Positions 1 to 7,892 of a DNA stretch of 64,000 bases are shown here, in pieces. The first letter of the stretch is position 1; every line of letters starts with the position of its first letter. The notes beneath the pieces were generated by a model. That model was not told the DNA's origin. It saw only the letters and a program-made list of their open reading frames with translations, and searched no databases. The stretch comes from Citrobacter sp. wls619 (GTDB taxonomy: Bacteria > Pseudomonadota > Gammaproteobacteria > Enterobacterales > Enterobacteriaceae): the NCBI RefSeq assembly GCF_005281345.1, contig NZ_SZXJ01000078.1, forward strand, positions 1 to 64,000. Reading direction: 5' to 3'. A program made the position numbers and the translations under genes.

Positions 1-20
1 GTTGCGTCCATCAGTTGAAC

Positions 21-86
21 TCACAGCCAAAAGCAGACCTTCAGGTCAGTCAGCAATGTCCGCTGCGTGCCAGAAGCGGAAGTTCG
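21..86. repeat. Dispersed intergenic repeat, copy A
   Basis: This copy shows the second hairpin of a family seen eight times in the left half of the window: a TGTCCGCT arm, a loop reading gcgtgccag, and an AAGCGGAAG arm. The first hairpin is degenerate (AAAGCAGACC is left). The piece between the hairpins (tcaggtcagtcagcaa) resembles copy G. It lies before the Lrp/LysE module. Confidence 0.6.
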
Positions 87-172
87 TCCGTTGTACTGAA
101 TCTCAGTACAACGTTTTCTTCTCCTCCAAAATAATTTTGAAAATAGTTAATGTCTGAGGCCCTGCAGAGGCC

Positions 173-625
173 TCAGACAGGCAGCGCGCGATCTTTCACA
201 ACCGTTTTCATCACCAGGGTTGAGGTAAGCCGCTGCACCCCTGACAAACCGGAGAGTTTTTCATCATAAAGCTTCTGAAAAGCCGGTAGGTCCTGGGCAA
301 TAACGTGAAGCATATAATCCGGGTCCCCAAACAGTCGCTGCGCCTGGATAATTTGCGGTATATCTTTGACTTCCTCCTCAAAGGTGTAGACCGACTGCCG
401 GTCACCCTCGCGCAGAGTGACGAAGACGATAGCTGAAAAGTTCAGCCCGAATCTGGCCGGGTCAATATACGCCCGGTAGCCGCTGATAATACCTTCCTGT
501 TCCAGAGACCTGACCCGTCGCTGGCAGGATGACAGGCTAATCCCCACCCGTTCTGCAAGGTCAGTCAGTGAAATTCGACCGTCCCGCTGAAGCTCTGCAA
601 GAATATTGCAATCTGTGTCGTCCAT
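173..625 (-). CDS. Lrp/AsnC-family transcriptional regulator
   Basis: A 150-residue protein of typical Lrp/AsnC length. Residues about 5-50 form the winged helix-turn-helix (ILAELQRDGRISLTDLAERV, then SSCQRRVRSLEQEGII). The remainder is the RAM ligand-binding and oligomerisation domain, with the family GDPDYML segment near residue 98. The start at 625 is chosen because MDDTDCNIL matches family N-termini and is preceded by GGGAGA at a good distance. An in-frame start at 685 adds 20 residues without family character. It diverges from the LysE-type exporter at 806, the usual arrangement for a regulator that senses an amino acid and controls its export. Which amino acid it senses cannot be read from the sequence. 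Confidence 0.88.
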   Translation of the reverse strand: MDDTDCNILAELQRDGRISLTDLAERVGISLSSCQRRVRSLEQEGIISGYRAYIDPARFGLNFSAIVFVTLREGDRQSVYTFEEEVKDIPQIIQAQRLFGDPDYMLHVIAQDLPAFQKLYDEKLSGLSGVQRLTSTLVMKTVVKDRALPV

Positions 626-805
626 TTTCAAAAATCTCCCGGAAATTGTATTTTTTAATCCTTTAAATGAAAGCACATTTCGCATTCAATGCGATATCCT
701 TTCTTCAACTTTAAATGTATTGATCAGATCAAGGTTTAAACGCATGCAGTTTTCAGCGGCAGATAAATGGCCGAGATGCAATGATTCTCATGAGGATTAT
801 CCCGT

Positions 806-1420
806 ATGTCACTGAGTATGTTTGCTTCATTTTGGGCAGTGTCCATGCTTTTAATTATCACGCCAGGGGCCGACTGGGCTTACGCTATTTCAGCCGGAAT
901 CCGGGGACGTCGTGTTATACCTGCTGTTGCCGGCATGCTGAGTGGGCATATTGTAGCTGCAATTGTAGTGACCGCGGGCGTCGGTTCGCTTATTGCGGGT
1001 GCGCCTGGGGTGCTCTCCAGTCTGACCGTTGCCGGAGCTGGCTATCTTCTCTGGCTCGGCATTGGTGTTCTCCGTCACCCTCCAGTGCCAGTAGCCGGTC
1101 AGGATGAAAACGCCGGTTCGCGACTGAAGTGGATGCTTAAGGGGTTCTGCGTCAGCGGGCTTAATCCAAAGCTTTTCCTGCTGTTTTTAGCTCTGTTGCC
1201 TCAGTTTACCGATGTCCACGCCGCATGGCCACTTCCACTGCAAATGGCCGCGCTAGGGATGATACATGTGGTTAGCTGCGCTACGGTCTATCTGCTCGTG
1301 GGATACGGTGCAGGAATAGCGCTTCGGTCTCGCCCGCGCGCGGCGCTGAATGTCAGCCGCATTTCGGGCGGCCTGATGATCATTATCGCGATCCTACTGC
1401 TGGCAGAGCAGTTTCTCTGA
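806..1420 (+). CDS. LysE/RhtB-family amino-acid exporter
   Basis: A 204-residue integral membrane protein with about six hydrophobic segments. It carries the family N-terminal pattern (FWAVSMLLIITPGADWAYAISAG) and the NPKLFLLFLALLPQF segment in the middle. This matches the RhtB branch of the LysE superfamily, which exports amino acids such as threonine, homoserine or lysine by proton exchange in the inner membrane. It starts with ATG at 806 and diverges from the Lrp/AsnC regulator at 625, which probably controls it. The branched-chain carrier BrnQ follows 48 bases downstream in the same direction, so the two may be co-transcribed. The substrate is not determined. Confidence 0.85.
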   Translation: MSLSMFASFWAVSMLLIITPGADWAYAISAGIRGRRVIPAVAGMLSGHIVAAIVVTAGVGSLIAGAPGVLSSLTVAGAGYLLWLGIGVLRHPPVPVAGQDENAGSRLKWMLKGFCVSGLNPKLFLLFLALLPQFTDVHAAWPLPLQMAALGMIHVVSCATVYLLVGYGAGIALRSRPRAALNVSRISGGLMIIIAILLLAEQFL

Positions 1421-1468
1421 TTCGCGGCCATTCAGGCTAATAACGACACACTATTCAGCAGGTACACT

Positions 1469-2779
1469 ATGAATACACTCAGCGTCAGGGAAACATTCTC
1501 CCTGGGCTTTATGGCGTTTGCGCTGTTTCTGGGTGCAGGCAACATCATTTTCCCACCCTTTATCGGACTTCAGGCTGGTAGCCACGTCTGGACTGCAGCA
1601 GCAGGGTTCCTGGTAACCGGCGTAGGGCTACCAGTGCTCTCTGTCATCGCGCTGGCAAAAGCGGGCGGTGAAATGAGCAACATCATCAGCCCTGTAGGAA
1701 AAATCGCCGGCAACGTACTGATTGTGGCCTGCTACCTATTTATCGGCCCACTGTTTGCCTCACCGCGCACGGCAACCGTTTCATATGAGCTTGGCATGGC
1801 AGCATATATTAACAATGGGGGAAATGCGCTGTATTACTACAGCTTCGTTTATTTTGCGCTTGCGGCGCTGGTTTCTCTATTTCCGGGGAGGCTACTTGAG
1901 TCTGTCGGACAGGTCCTTGCGCCACTGAAAATCGTCTCACTTATCGTGCTGGGTGGTGCAGTCCTGCTGCTTCCGGCCGTTTCAGTGCAGGAACCAGTGG
2001 CGGATTACATTGCTGCACCGCTTTCCAGCGGCATTGTTAATGGATACCTGACGATGGATACGCTGGCCGGGCTGGCCTTCGGTCTGGTTGTGGTAAACGC
2101 AGTTCGCGCCAGAGGTATAACATCTCAGGCACACGTTACGCGCTATACCATTAGAGCGGGCATCATTGCCGGTGTGGGTCTGACACTGGTATACCTGAGT
2201 CTGTTCATGCTGGGCATGAAAAGCACCGCGCTTGCGCCTGACGCCACAAACGGAGCTGATGTGCTGCGCGCGTTCGTACAGCATGCCTTTGGCGCCAGAG
2301 GCTCGTTGTTTCTCGGCGTGCTGATCACGCTGGCGTGTCTGGTCACAGCAATCGGTCTGACCTGCTCTTGCGCCGCCTACTTTAGCACCGTCACACCTTT
2401 CGGCTACAGGCCGCTGGTGCTGTTTTTCGCCGCGCTTGCCTTTTCCATTTCCTGCGCCGGGCTGGACACGCTTATCCGGATTTCCATCCCCGTGCTGATT
2501 GCGGTTTATCCGCCCTTTATCATGCTTATCGTGATGAGCTTTGTGCATCACCGACTGAGTCAGCCCGTGCGCGTTATTGCTCCCGCCACGGCGGTGGCTT
2601 TTCTCTGCGGCCTGTTTGACGGGCTCGACGCGGCGGGACTGAAGCAGTTTGTGCCAGCGGTCTACACCTCGCTCCCCCTGCACGGCCAGCAGATGGCCTG
2701 GCTGCTTCCTGGCGGTGTTGTGCTGCTGTTGAGCTTCTGCGCATCCCGGTTCAGCCGCGCGGTGCAGGCGGCATCATGA
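1469..2779 (+). CDS. brnQ: Branched-chain amino-acid carrier, LIVCS family
   Basis: A 436-residue polytopic membrane protein of the length expected for BrnQ (about 440). The N-terminus shows the family pattern LGFMAFALFLGAGNIIFPPF, and GPLFASPRTATVSYELG follows near residue 100. About twelve hydrophobic stretches are visible. BrnQ proteins import leucine, isoleucine and valine with sodium or proton coupling. It follows the LysE exporter and precedes a panB gene. Since PanB uses 2-oxoisovalerate, the keto acid of valine, the neighbourhood points to valine and pantothenate metabolism. Enterobacteria usually carry another brnQ beside phoR, so this is probably a second copy; that is inference. 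Confidence 0.9.
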   Translation: MNTLSVRETFSLGFMAFALFLGAGNIIFPPFIGLQAGSHVWTAAAGFLVTGVGLPVLSVIALAKAGGEMSNIISPVGKIAGNVLIVACYLFIGPLFASPRTATVSYELGMAAYINNGGNALYYYSFVYFALAALVSLFPGRLLESVGQVLAPLKIVSLIVLGGAVLLLPAVSVQEPVADYIAAPLSSGIVNGYLTMDTLAGLAFGLVVVNAVRARGITSQAHVTRYTIRAGIIAGVGLTLVYLSLFMLGMKSTALAPDATNGADVLRAFVQHAFGARGSLFLGVLITLACLVTAIGLTCSCAAYFSTVTPFGYRPLVLFFAALAFSISCAGLDTLIRISIPVLIAVYPPFIMLIVMSFVHHRLSQPVRVIAPATAVAFLCGLFDGLDAAGLKQFVPAVYTSLPLHGQQMAWLLPGGVVLLLSFCASRFSRAVQAAS

Positions 2780-2788
2780 GCCGCCTTT
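2767..2788 (+). terminator. Possible terminator overlapping the brnQ stop codon
   Basis: GGCGGC and GCCGCC pair around a 7-base loop that contains the brnQ stop codon. Only three T residues follow, so termination may be weak. Confidence 0.35.
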
Positions 2789-2826
2789 CATCAGATATGG
2801 CATCGCCATGTGCGCTGAGGTAAAAA

Positions 2827-3105
2827 TTGGTAAAGGTCGTTCTGCTCCCCTGCATTGCGTGCGCGCAGCTCATTATATTCGTGAGCGCGGAAAACCTGCT
2901 CTGGCGCACTACCGACTATTATCCTGAGGTGTTCACCCGCGTGAGGTACGTCAGCGACACGTCGCTCCTGACGCCTGCCGCCGTCAGGGAAATATGCCAT
3001 ACACCGCTGACGAAGCCGGAACTCCGGAAAAAAAGCGGTTCGCTTTATCTGCGATGCGGGACGCCGGGGCTCGAAGGCGTCTGGCGGATCGAAAAATACA
3101 ATTAA
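2827..3105 (+). CDS. Hypothetical small exported protein
   Basis: A 92-residue frame opening with TTG, placed seven bases after a good GAGGT ribosome-binding site. The first 20 residues are hydrophobic (VVLLPCIACAQLIIFVSA) and look like a signal peptide. The mature part has two cysteines and a plausible globular composition ending in GVWRIEKYN. I do not recognise a named family. An opposite-strand frame covers the same bases, but its arginine- and proline-rich composition looks like a shadow. It sits between brnQ and panB in the same direction. It could be a genuine periplasmic protein or a non-translated spacer; the unusual start codon lowers certainty. Confidence 0.45.
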   Translation: MVKVVLLPCIACAQLIIFVSAENLLWRTTDYYPEVFTRVRYVSDTSLLTPAAVREICHTPLTKPELRKKSGSLYLRCGTPGLEGVWRIEKYN

Positions 3106-3174
3106 GGGTTGCGAAAACTGGCATTCTCGCCCCCCAACATCCTTTATCAACGCAATGAGTTAGCAGGGAACACC

Positions 3175-3975
3175 ATGCCATCAGTCACTCTGACATACCT
3201 GAAAAACCTCAAGCAGAGCGGTGAAAAGATCACCATGCTCACCTGCTACGACGCAACATTTGCACATGCACTGAGCACGGCGGGCGTTGAGATGCTCCTC
3301 ATCGGCGATACGCTGGGGATGATCCTGCAGGGCCATGACAGCACCCTGCCGGTCAGGCTGGAAGATATGGTTTATCACACTACCTGCGTAAAGCGCGGAA
3401 ACAACGGCGCCTTTATCATCGCCGATCTTTCGTTCATGACCTGCTCCTCCCCTGAGCAGGCCCTGCACAGCGCGGCGCAGCTGATGCAGGCGGGTGCGCA
3501 GATGGTCAAGATTGAGGGCGGGGAATGGTTGTGTGATACGGTGCGCCAGCTGACGCGCAATGGTATACCGGTCTGCGCCCACATAGGACTCACCCCCCAG
3601 TCGGTTAACGTCTTTGGTGGCTTTAAGGTACAGGGGCGTGACAGCCAGCAGGCGGCCGTCCTGATCGACACCGCGACAAAGCTTGAAGTAGCCGGCGCGG
3701 CAATGGTACTGGTTGAAGCCGTCCCCGCCGCGCTGGGAAGTGCGCTGAGCAGGGCCGTATCCGTACCGGTCATCGGTATCGGCGCCGGCCCGGACACTGA
3801 CGGGCAGGTGCTGGTGCTGCATGACATGCTTGGCCTGAGCGTCACCGGCAGGACTCCAAAATTTGTCAAAAACTTCATGAAAGGGCAGGACGACATTCAG
3901 GATGCGGTAAAAAGCTACATTACCGCCGTGAAAAACGGCAATTTCCCCGCGGCGGAGCACTGCTACTCAGATTAA
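3175..3975 (+). CDS. panB: 3-methyl-2-oxobutanoate hydroxymethyltransferase
   Basis: A 266-residue cytosolic TIM-barrel enzyme that transfers a hydroxymethyl group from methylene-tetrahydrofolate to 2-oxoisovalerate, giving ketopantoate for pantothenate and CoA. The Mg-binding residues Asp45 (LIGDTLGM), Asp84 (IADLSF) and Glu114 (KIEGGEW) and the catalytic Glu181 (VEAVP) are all in place at the E. coli numbering. The start at 3175 matches the family N-terminus; upstream residues in the same frame lack family character. The sequence seems closer to pseudomonad PanB ([35 protein letters not shown]) than to the E. coli housekeeping enzyme, and no panC follows. It is therefore probably an acquired second panB. 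Confidence 0.92.
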   Translation: MPSVTLTYLKNLKQSGEKITMLTCYDATFAHALSTAGVEMLLIGDTLGMILQGHDSTLPVRLEDMVYHTTCVKRGNNGAFIIADLSFMTCSSPEQALHSAAQLMQAGAQMVKIEGGEWLCDTVRQLTRNGIPVCAHIGLTPQSVNVFGGFKVQGRDSQQAAVLIDTATKLEVAGAAMVLVEAVPAALGSALSRAVSVPVIGIGAGPDTDGQVLVLHDMLGLSVTGRTPKFVKNFMKGQDDIQDAVKSYITAVKNGNFPAAEHCYSD

Positions 3976-4040
3976 GTTACAAATATAAGCCACTTATGTC
4001 AGCCGCCCTGTCTGTAATCTGACTAAAACTATTAATTGCT

Positions 4041-4113
4041 GATGTCCGCTTTTCGCTCACAGCGGACCTCCAGCTCAATTACCTGGTCCGCTTAGTGCCA
4101 GAAGCGGATGTTG
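4041..4113. repeat. Dispersed intergenic repeat, copy B (near complete)
   Basis: Two tandem hairpins are visible. The first has arms TGTCCGCT and AGCGGACC around ttcgctcac. The second has arms GGTCCGCT and AAGCGGATG around tagtgccag. The linker is about 20 bases. The surrounding gap (3976-4263) holds nothing else recognisable. Confidence 0.75.
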
Positions 4114-4263
4114 ATAGTTTTAGCTTAACAAACGGGGAGCGGATTAAAGCCGGGCATTGGCGTATGGCAGGGTGGAAAAAGTTAGTAGTATCATTTCACT
4201 CAGTAGGGATCTCAACTTTGCAGACACTGTCAGGCGGTCATAATCCAAAACTAGTTGCAGTTG

Positions 4264-5133
4264 TCAGGCAATTCCAATGTTTGAAGACAAGATATCAATC
4301 AGGGCACAGGTATTAGCCGTGAGCCCTCCCTTACGCCATATCAGTTCCGTTGTTATTTGGCTGTTTTCACTTTCAAAGGGATGGATTGTGATGAGTTCCT
4401 GTGTCGGAAACGTATCGAGGATTGGTGTTGGTATCACGCCCGCCCCCATTCCTGCACTGACACCACCCAGAATGGCATGGTAGGAAGACATTTCTGCCAG
4501 CCTGTAAGGTCTGATCCCTGCATCTCTGAACCAGGTTGTTAGCCGGTCGCGATAGGAGCAGCCGTCACTGAATACCAGCAACGTTGTGTGAGTTAAATCG
4601 GCAGCAGAACGTATTGGCGGGAAATTTGCTGCGGCGATAATAACCAGTTCTTCCTTGTAAACAGCCATACGTTCCAGTCTGTCATCAACCGGTGCGTCAG
4701 CAATGAAGGCTGCATCAAGTTCGTGACTAAGCACGGCATCGAGCAGTGTGCGGCTTATCCCGGTAACCAGCTCCACCTTTACTGATTGATGTTGCTGGTA
4801 GAGGCGCGCCAGCGGCTCAGGCAACCTTGTTGCGGCCATACTATCGAGCGCACCCAGTCGGAACCGACCGCCAGGCACCGGCTTTACCATCTGCTGTTCT
4901 GCTAAGGTAACCAGCTCGATAATCTTCAGTGCATTGTCATAAAGCACTTGGCCTTCATTTGTCGGAAGAAACCTACGGCCAGATTTTACAAACAGTGTTG
5001 TTCCGAGCTGGCTCTCCAGGTTCTGAACTCGAGTGGTTATTGCGGAGGGGACTCGGCAGAGCAAATTTGCTGCTGCAGTAATAGTACCTGTTTCTACCAG
5101 TGCTATGATGGTTCGGAAGTCAGCTATATCCAT
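4264..5133 (-). CDS. LysR-family transcriptional regulator
   Basis: A 289-residue LysR-type regulator of usual length. The N-terminal winged helix covers residues about 1-60 (FRTIIALVETGTITAAANLL, then SAITTRVQNLESQLGTTLF). The C-terminal part has the periplasmic-binding-protein-like effector domain (RFRLGALDSMAATRLPEPL and later GVSAGMGAGVIP). It is transcribed away from the racemase gene at 5308 across a 174-base AT-rich gap, the standard layout for a LysR regulator and its target. The likely effector is an amino acid or derivative handled by that racemase; this is inference from position only. Confidence 0.88.
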   Translation of the reverse strand: MDIADFRTIIALVETGTITAAANLLCRVPSAITTRVQNLESQLGTTLFVKSGRRFLPTNEGQVLYDNALKIIELVTLAEQQMVKPVPGGRFRLGALDSMAATRLPEPLARLYQQHQSVKVELVTGISRTLLDAVLSHELDAAFIADAPVDDRLERMAVYKEELVIIAAANFPPIRSAADLTHTTLLVFSDGCSYRDRLTTWFRDAGIRPYRLAEMSSYHAILGGVSAGMGAGVIPTPILDTFPTQELITIHPFESENSQITTELIWRKGGLTANTCALIDILSSNIGIA

Positions 5134-5307
5134 ATTTTCACCATAATTGAAAATTGGATTCTATTTTATTCAATTGAAATGAATCTACATGTTTTTTAAT
5201 TTATTTACTCTATTTAAACAGCTACCAGCCTCCCAGCTAGTCTCAAGCGCTTGTTGATCATCGCAAAATGGTCACGTTTGATTAATACGGGAGCTATTGA
5301 GGGTAAA

Positions 5308-5997
5308 ATGAAAAAACTTGGATTAATCGGCGGCACCGGACCAGAATCAACATTGCTCTACTATCGCAAATTTGTTTATGAAGCTAACAAAAGAATTGGC
5401 GATACATTCTTCCCGTCTCTAACTATTGAAAGTATCAATGTATATGACGTCCTGACCATGTGTGGACGGAAAGATTATGAAGCGCTGACGAAGTACCTGG
5501 CCAAGGCTGTCGGGAATCTGGTGGCCGCCGGGGCTGAAGTCGTCGCCTTGACCGGTAACACACCACACATCGTCTTCAATGAACTCCAGTCGTGTACAAA
5601 AGTTCCTCTTGTCAGCATTATCGAGTCCACTTGTGCAGAAGTTCAGACTCTGGGCCTGAAAAAAGTAGGTCTCGTGGGAACACGATTTACAATGGAGGGT
5701 GACTTCTTCAAACGGCCTTTCACTGAAGTAGGCATCCAGGTGGTCATCCCGCATGCTGACGAGGTTGATTACATTGCAGAAAAAATCCACGATGAACTCG
5801 AAAGAGGCATTATTAAGTCACAGACGCGAGACACGTTTACCGCGATCATTGGGCGGATGTATCAGGATGAAGGCATTGAAGCCATCATTCTGGGATGCAC
5901 AGAGCTTCCCCTTTTGTTTGCGGGTACAGAGTTACCTGTTAAAGCACTGGACACGGTTGATATTCATATTGAGACGTTGTTTAAAGCTCTTCAATAG
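5308..5997 (+). CDS. Aspartate/glutamate racemase family protein
   Basis: A 229-residue member of the Asp/Glu racemase superfamily. The N-terminal GLIGGTGPESTLLYY and the C-terminal GCTELPLL segment are diagnostic. These cofactor-independent enzymes normally use two cysteines. Here the second, Cys197, is present, but the first is replaced: the segment reads LTGNTPH with Thr82 where most members have CNTAH. The E. coli L-Asp/Glu-specific enzyme YgeA also has a Thr/Cys pair and is known for one-way racemisation, so the same may hold here. The start at 5308 is chosen from the family N-terminus; an upstream in-frame start at 5251 adds 19 unrelated residues. It is probably regulated by the divergent LysR gene. 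Confidence 0.85.
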   Translation: MKKLGLIGGTGPESTLLYYRKFVYEANKRIGDTFFPSLTIESINVYDVLTMCGRKDYEALTKYLAKAVGNLVAAGAEVVALTGNTPHIVFNELQSCTKVPLVSIIESTCAEVQTLGLKKVGLVGTRFTMEGDFFKRPFTEVGIQVVIPHADEVDYIAEKIHDELERGIIKSQTRDTFTAIIGRMYQDEGIEAIILGCTELPLLFAGTELPVKALDTVDIHIETLFKALQ

Positions 5998-6025
5998 TAT
6001 TTTACATCAATTTGCGGAAAGAACC

Positions 6026-6048
6026 GGGGGCGAACTGCCCCCTTTGTT
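6026..6048 (+). terminator. Intrinsic terminator after the racemase gene
   Basis: GGGGGC pairs with GCCCCC around the loop gaact and is followed by TTTGTTT, 29 bases after the racemase stop codon. Confidence 0.6.
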
Positions 6049-6088
6049 TAACATGCTACGATTTAAGTAATGCCTTCATAAAACTTCG

Positions 6089-6162
6089 AACTTCCGCTGT
6101 TCGCTCACAGCGGACCCGACAACCGACTGGTTGGCCCGCTTCACACCATGAGCAGGCGTTAG
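6089..6162. repeat. Dispersed intergenic repeat, copy C
   Basis: The first hairpin is well kept (CTTCCGCT, gttcgctcac, AGCGGACC). The second is degenerate, with only CCCGCTTCACACCATGAGC left. Apart from this repeat and the terminator, the gap 5998-6327 holds no recognisable feature. Confidence 0.65.
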
Positions 6163-6327
6163 TAACGCCCGCCCTACATCAATTGGAAGAGCGCAGATCA
6201 ATCTCTTCCCGCCAGCAAAAGAGTGACCGTGGTGTTCCGTTTGAGGCCTGGCGTTCAAAGGCGTCGATTGAGAGGTAAAACAAATAATATCCCTTATCTC
6301 CTGTCGGCAATTCTTCGAAAATTTTTC

Positions 6328-6909
6328 TTATCGGTGACCGGAAAGGCGGCGCTCAAGGTTGGCCTGAACCTGAGGCCACTCATCATCAATTATGCTGTAC
6401 CGTATGGAAGTACGCTTTCGACCATCAGGCATAATTCGTTCATTTCTGATGATACCTTCCTGGACCGCACCAATACGGAGAATGGCAGCCTGAGAGCGCT
6501 CATTCAATACATCAGTCGTAAACTGAACGCGAACACACTTAAGTTGCTCAAAGGCGTAGCGCAGCAGTAACAGTTTACTCTCGGTATTTGCAGCTGTTTT
6601 TTGCCAGCTTTGTGAATACCAGGTGTGACCAATTTCGAGTTTTCGGTTTTCGCGATCAATCTTCCAGAAACGCGTTGATCCAATGACACGTTGGTCGGAT
6701 GAGAGCGTTACAGCAAACGGCATGACAGTGCCTTCGGCCTGCCCCTTCAGGGCTTTCTGAATGTACGAATCAGCGGTGTCAGCAGACGGAACTACCGTAA
6801 ATGGCAGAGACCAAAGTTCCCCATCTTCAGCTGCATCAATCAGTAGCTGAGCATCCGTCTTAAGCAGAGGGCGGAGCGTTACAAGAGCCCCTTGCAAAGT
6901 AGGCGTCAT
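6328..6909 (-). CDS. GNAT-family N-acetyltransferase (RimJ/RimL-like)
   Basis: A 193-residue acetyltransferase of the RimJ/RimL subgroup. The start MTPTLQGALVTLRPL is the typical N-terminal strand and is preceded by a GAGG ribosome-binding site. An in-frame start at 6954 adds 15 residues without family character. The middle contains the FWKIDRENRKLEIGHTWYSQSWQ and KLLLLRYAFEQL segments that form the acetyl-CoA fold, followed by ERSQAAILRIGAVQEG. The acceptor substrate is unknown; family members acetylate protein N-termini, amino acids or antibiotics. It stands alone between repeat copies C and D. Confidence 0.85.
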   Translation of the reverse strand: MTPTLQGALVTLRPLLKTDAQLLIDAAEDGELWSLPFTVVPSADTADSYIQKALKGQAEGTVMPFAVTLSSDQRVIGSTRFWKIDRENRKLEIGHTWYSQSWQKTAANTESKLLLLRYAFEQLKCVRVQFTTDVLNERSQAAILRIGAVQEGIIRNERIMPDGRKRTSIRYSIIDDEWPQVQANLERRLSGHR

Positions 6910-7104
6910 ATTTGTGGCCTCACAGTTCTTTTGTGTAGATGGATTGGGCTGCATAATCCTGTACCGAATGACTTACTATGCTCCGTTTGCATTTAATAAT
7001 CGACTCATTCAGGGGCTATTGTCTGTTCACCGTTTATACTACATGGCAATATAAGTAATTCCCCCATGCATTGATAACAATTACTCACTTCCACTACTCG
7101 TTCA

Positions 7105-7180
7105 AAGCTGCCTGTCGATGTCTGGTACACAGTTACTGCATAACAGGCAGCTTCGTGCCAGCAGCGGTAATTGCTAATGC
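7105..7180. repeat. Inverted repeat joined to dispersed repeat, copy D
   Basis: AAGCTGCCTGT (7105-7115) and ACAGGCAGCTT (7143-7153) form a perfect 11-bp inverted repeat with a 27-base spacer. It runs directly into cttcgtgccagcagcggtaattg, a degenerate second hairpin of the dispersed family. This is the downstream edge of the P450 cluster. Confidence 0.55.
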
Positions 7181-7242
7181 CCATGGTGTATCAATCAATG
7201 GGAGTAGATATATTTCGGGGTTAAGATAGCGAAGCAGCTAAT

Positions 7243-7839
7243 CTATTTTTCTATTGACCTCTTGAATAGTGCTAGAGCACACGTATTTCTCCCATCATAT
7301 GCCAAAGGGTTTTGATTATTATCCTGACGAATGTAGTGAAGAAACATCTGGTATTGCACCCCCCCTTTGAATTTATTTCTCCAATGTGGAACTTTGTTAC
7401 CCAGATAAATCACACAGTCTCCTGGGCGCAGGCTGAGTGATTTATTTTTTCGATCTATACCACGAACCCACAAACGCCAATCTGTATTTCGTGGCTCCGC
7501 AGCAATAGTAACTGACACACTTATCTCACATGAGTCACGGTCCACATGTTCTCGAAGTACAGCCCCATGCTCATAAATTCGCCAAAATGAATAAGTTGGA
7601 AGCAAAGCATATCCAACTACTGACTCGATATTCGGTTGGAAAAATAATAATAAACTTTCACTAAGCATCGCGGCATATTGTTCAGGCTGACCAGCAATCA
7701 CACTATTGTCAGATATTACCATGTGGCCTGAAAAAAGAGATAAGTCCATGTATTTCCTGGTAAGGGAGATTATTTCTTGTGATAAAAAATCACTTATCTT
7801 AACATAACCATACTCACGAAAATGCTCTGAACTATTCAT
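7243..7839 (-). CDS. Fe(II)/2-oxoglutarate-type oxygenase-like protein
   Basis: A 198-residue protein with the facial triad of the Fe(II)/2-oxoglutarate dioxygenase superfamily: H98-x-D100 (REHVDRDSCEISVSV) and H152 (KVPHWRNKF), with a double-stranded beta-helix pattern between them (RPGDCVIYLGN). Such enzymes hydroxylate or otherwise oxidise amino-acid side chains or small molecules in the cytosol. The start at 7839 has a GAGG site nine bases upstream, while the alternative at 7854 has none. It is the last gene of a minus-strand run beginning at 11243 and lies 53 bases after the P450. Base composition is clearly AT-richer than in flanking modules. The exact family and substrate are not known to me. 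Confidence 0.75.
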   Translation of the reverse strand: MNSSEHFREYGYVKISDFLSQEIISLTRKYMDLSLFSGHMVISDNSVIAGQPEQYAAMLSESLLLFFQPNIESVVGYALLPTYSFWRIYEHGAVLREHVDRDSCEISVSVTIAAEPRNTDWRLWVRGIDRKNKSLSLRPGDCVIYLGNKVPHWRNKFKGGVQYQMFLHYIRQDNNQNPLAYDGRNTCALALFKRSIEK

Positions 7840-7892
7840 CTGAATACGCCTCATGAATTACATATATTAGAATAAAAAATATTCCTATGTTA

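Noticed and set aside
1982..2683. Long open frame on the minus strand opposite brnQ
   Set aside because: Composition is rich in His, Arg, Gln and Gly with no family pattern; it mirrors the GC-rich codons of a clear brnQ.
3181..3960. Long minus-strand frame opposite panB
   Set aside because: panB has every catalytic residue; the opposite frame has no recognisable motif or ribosome site.
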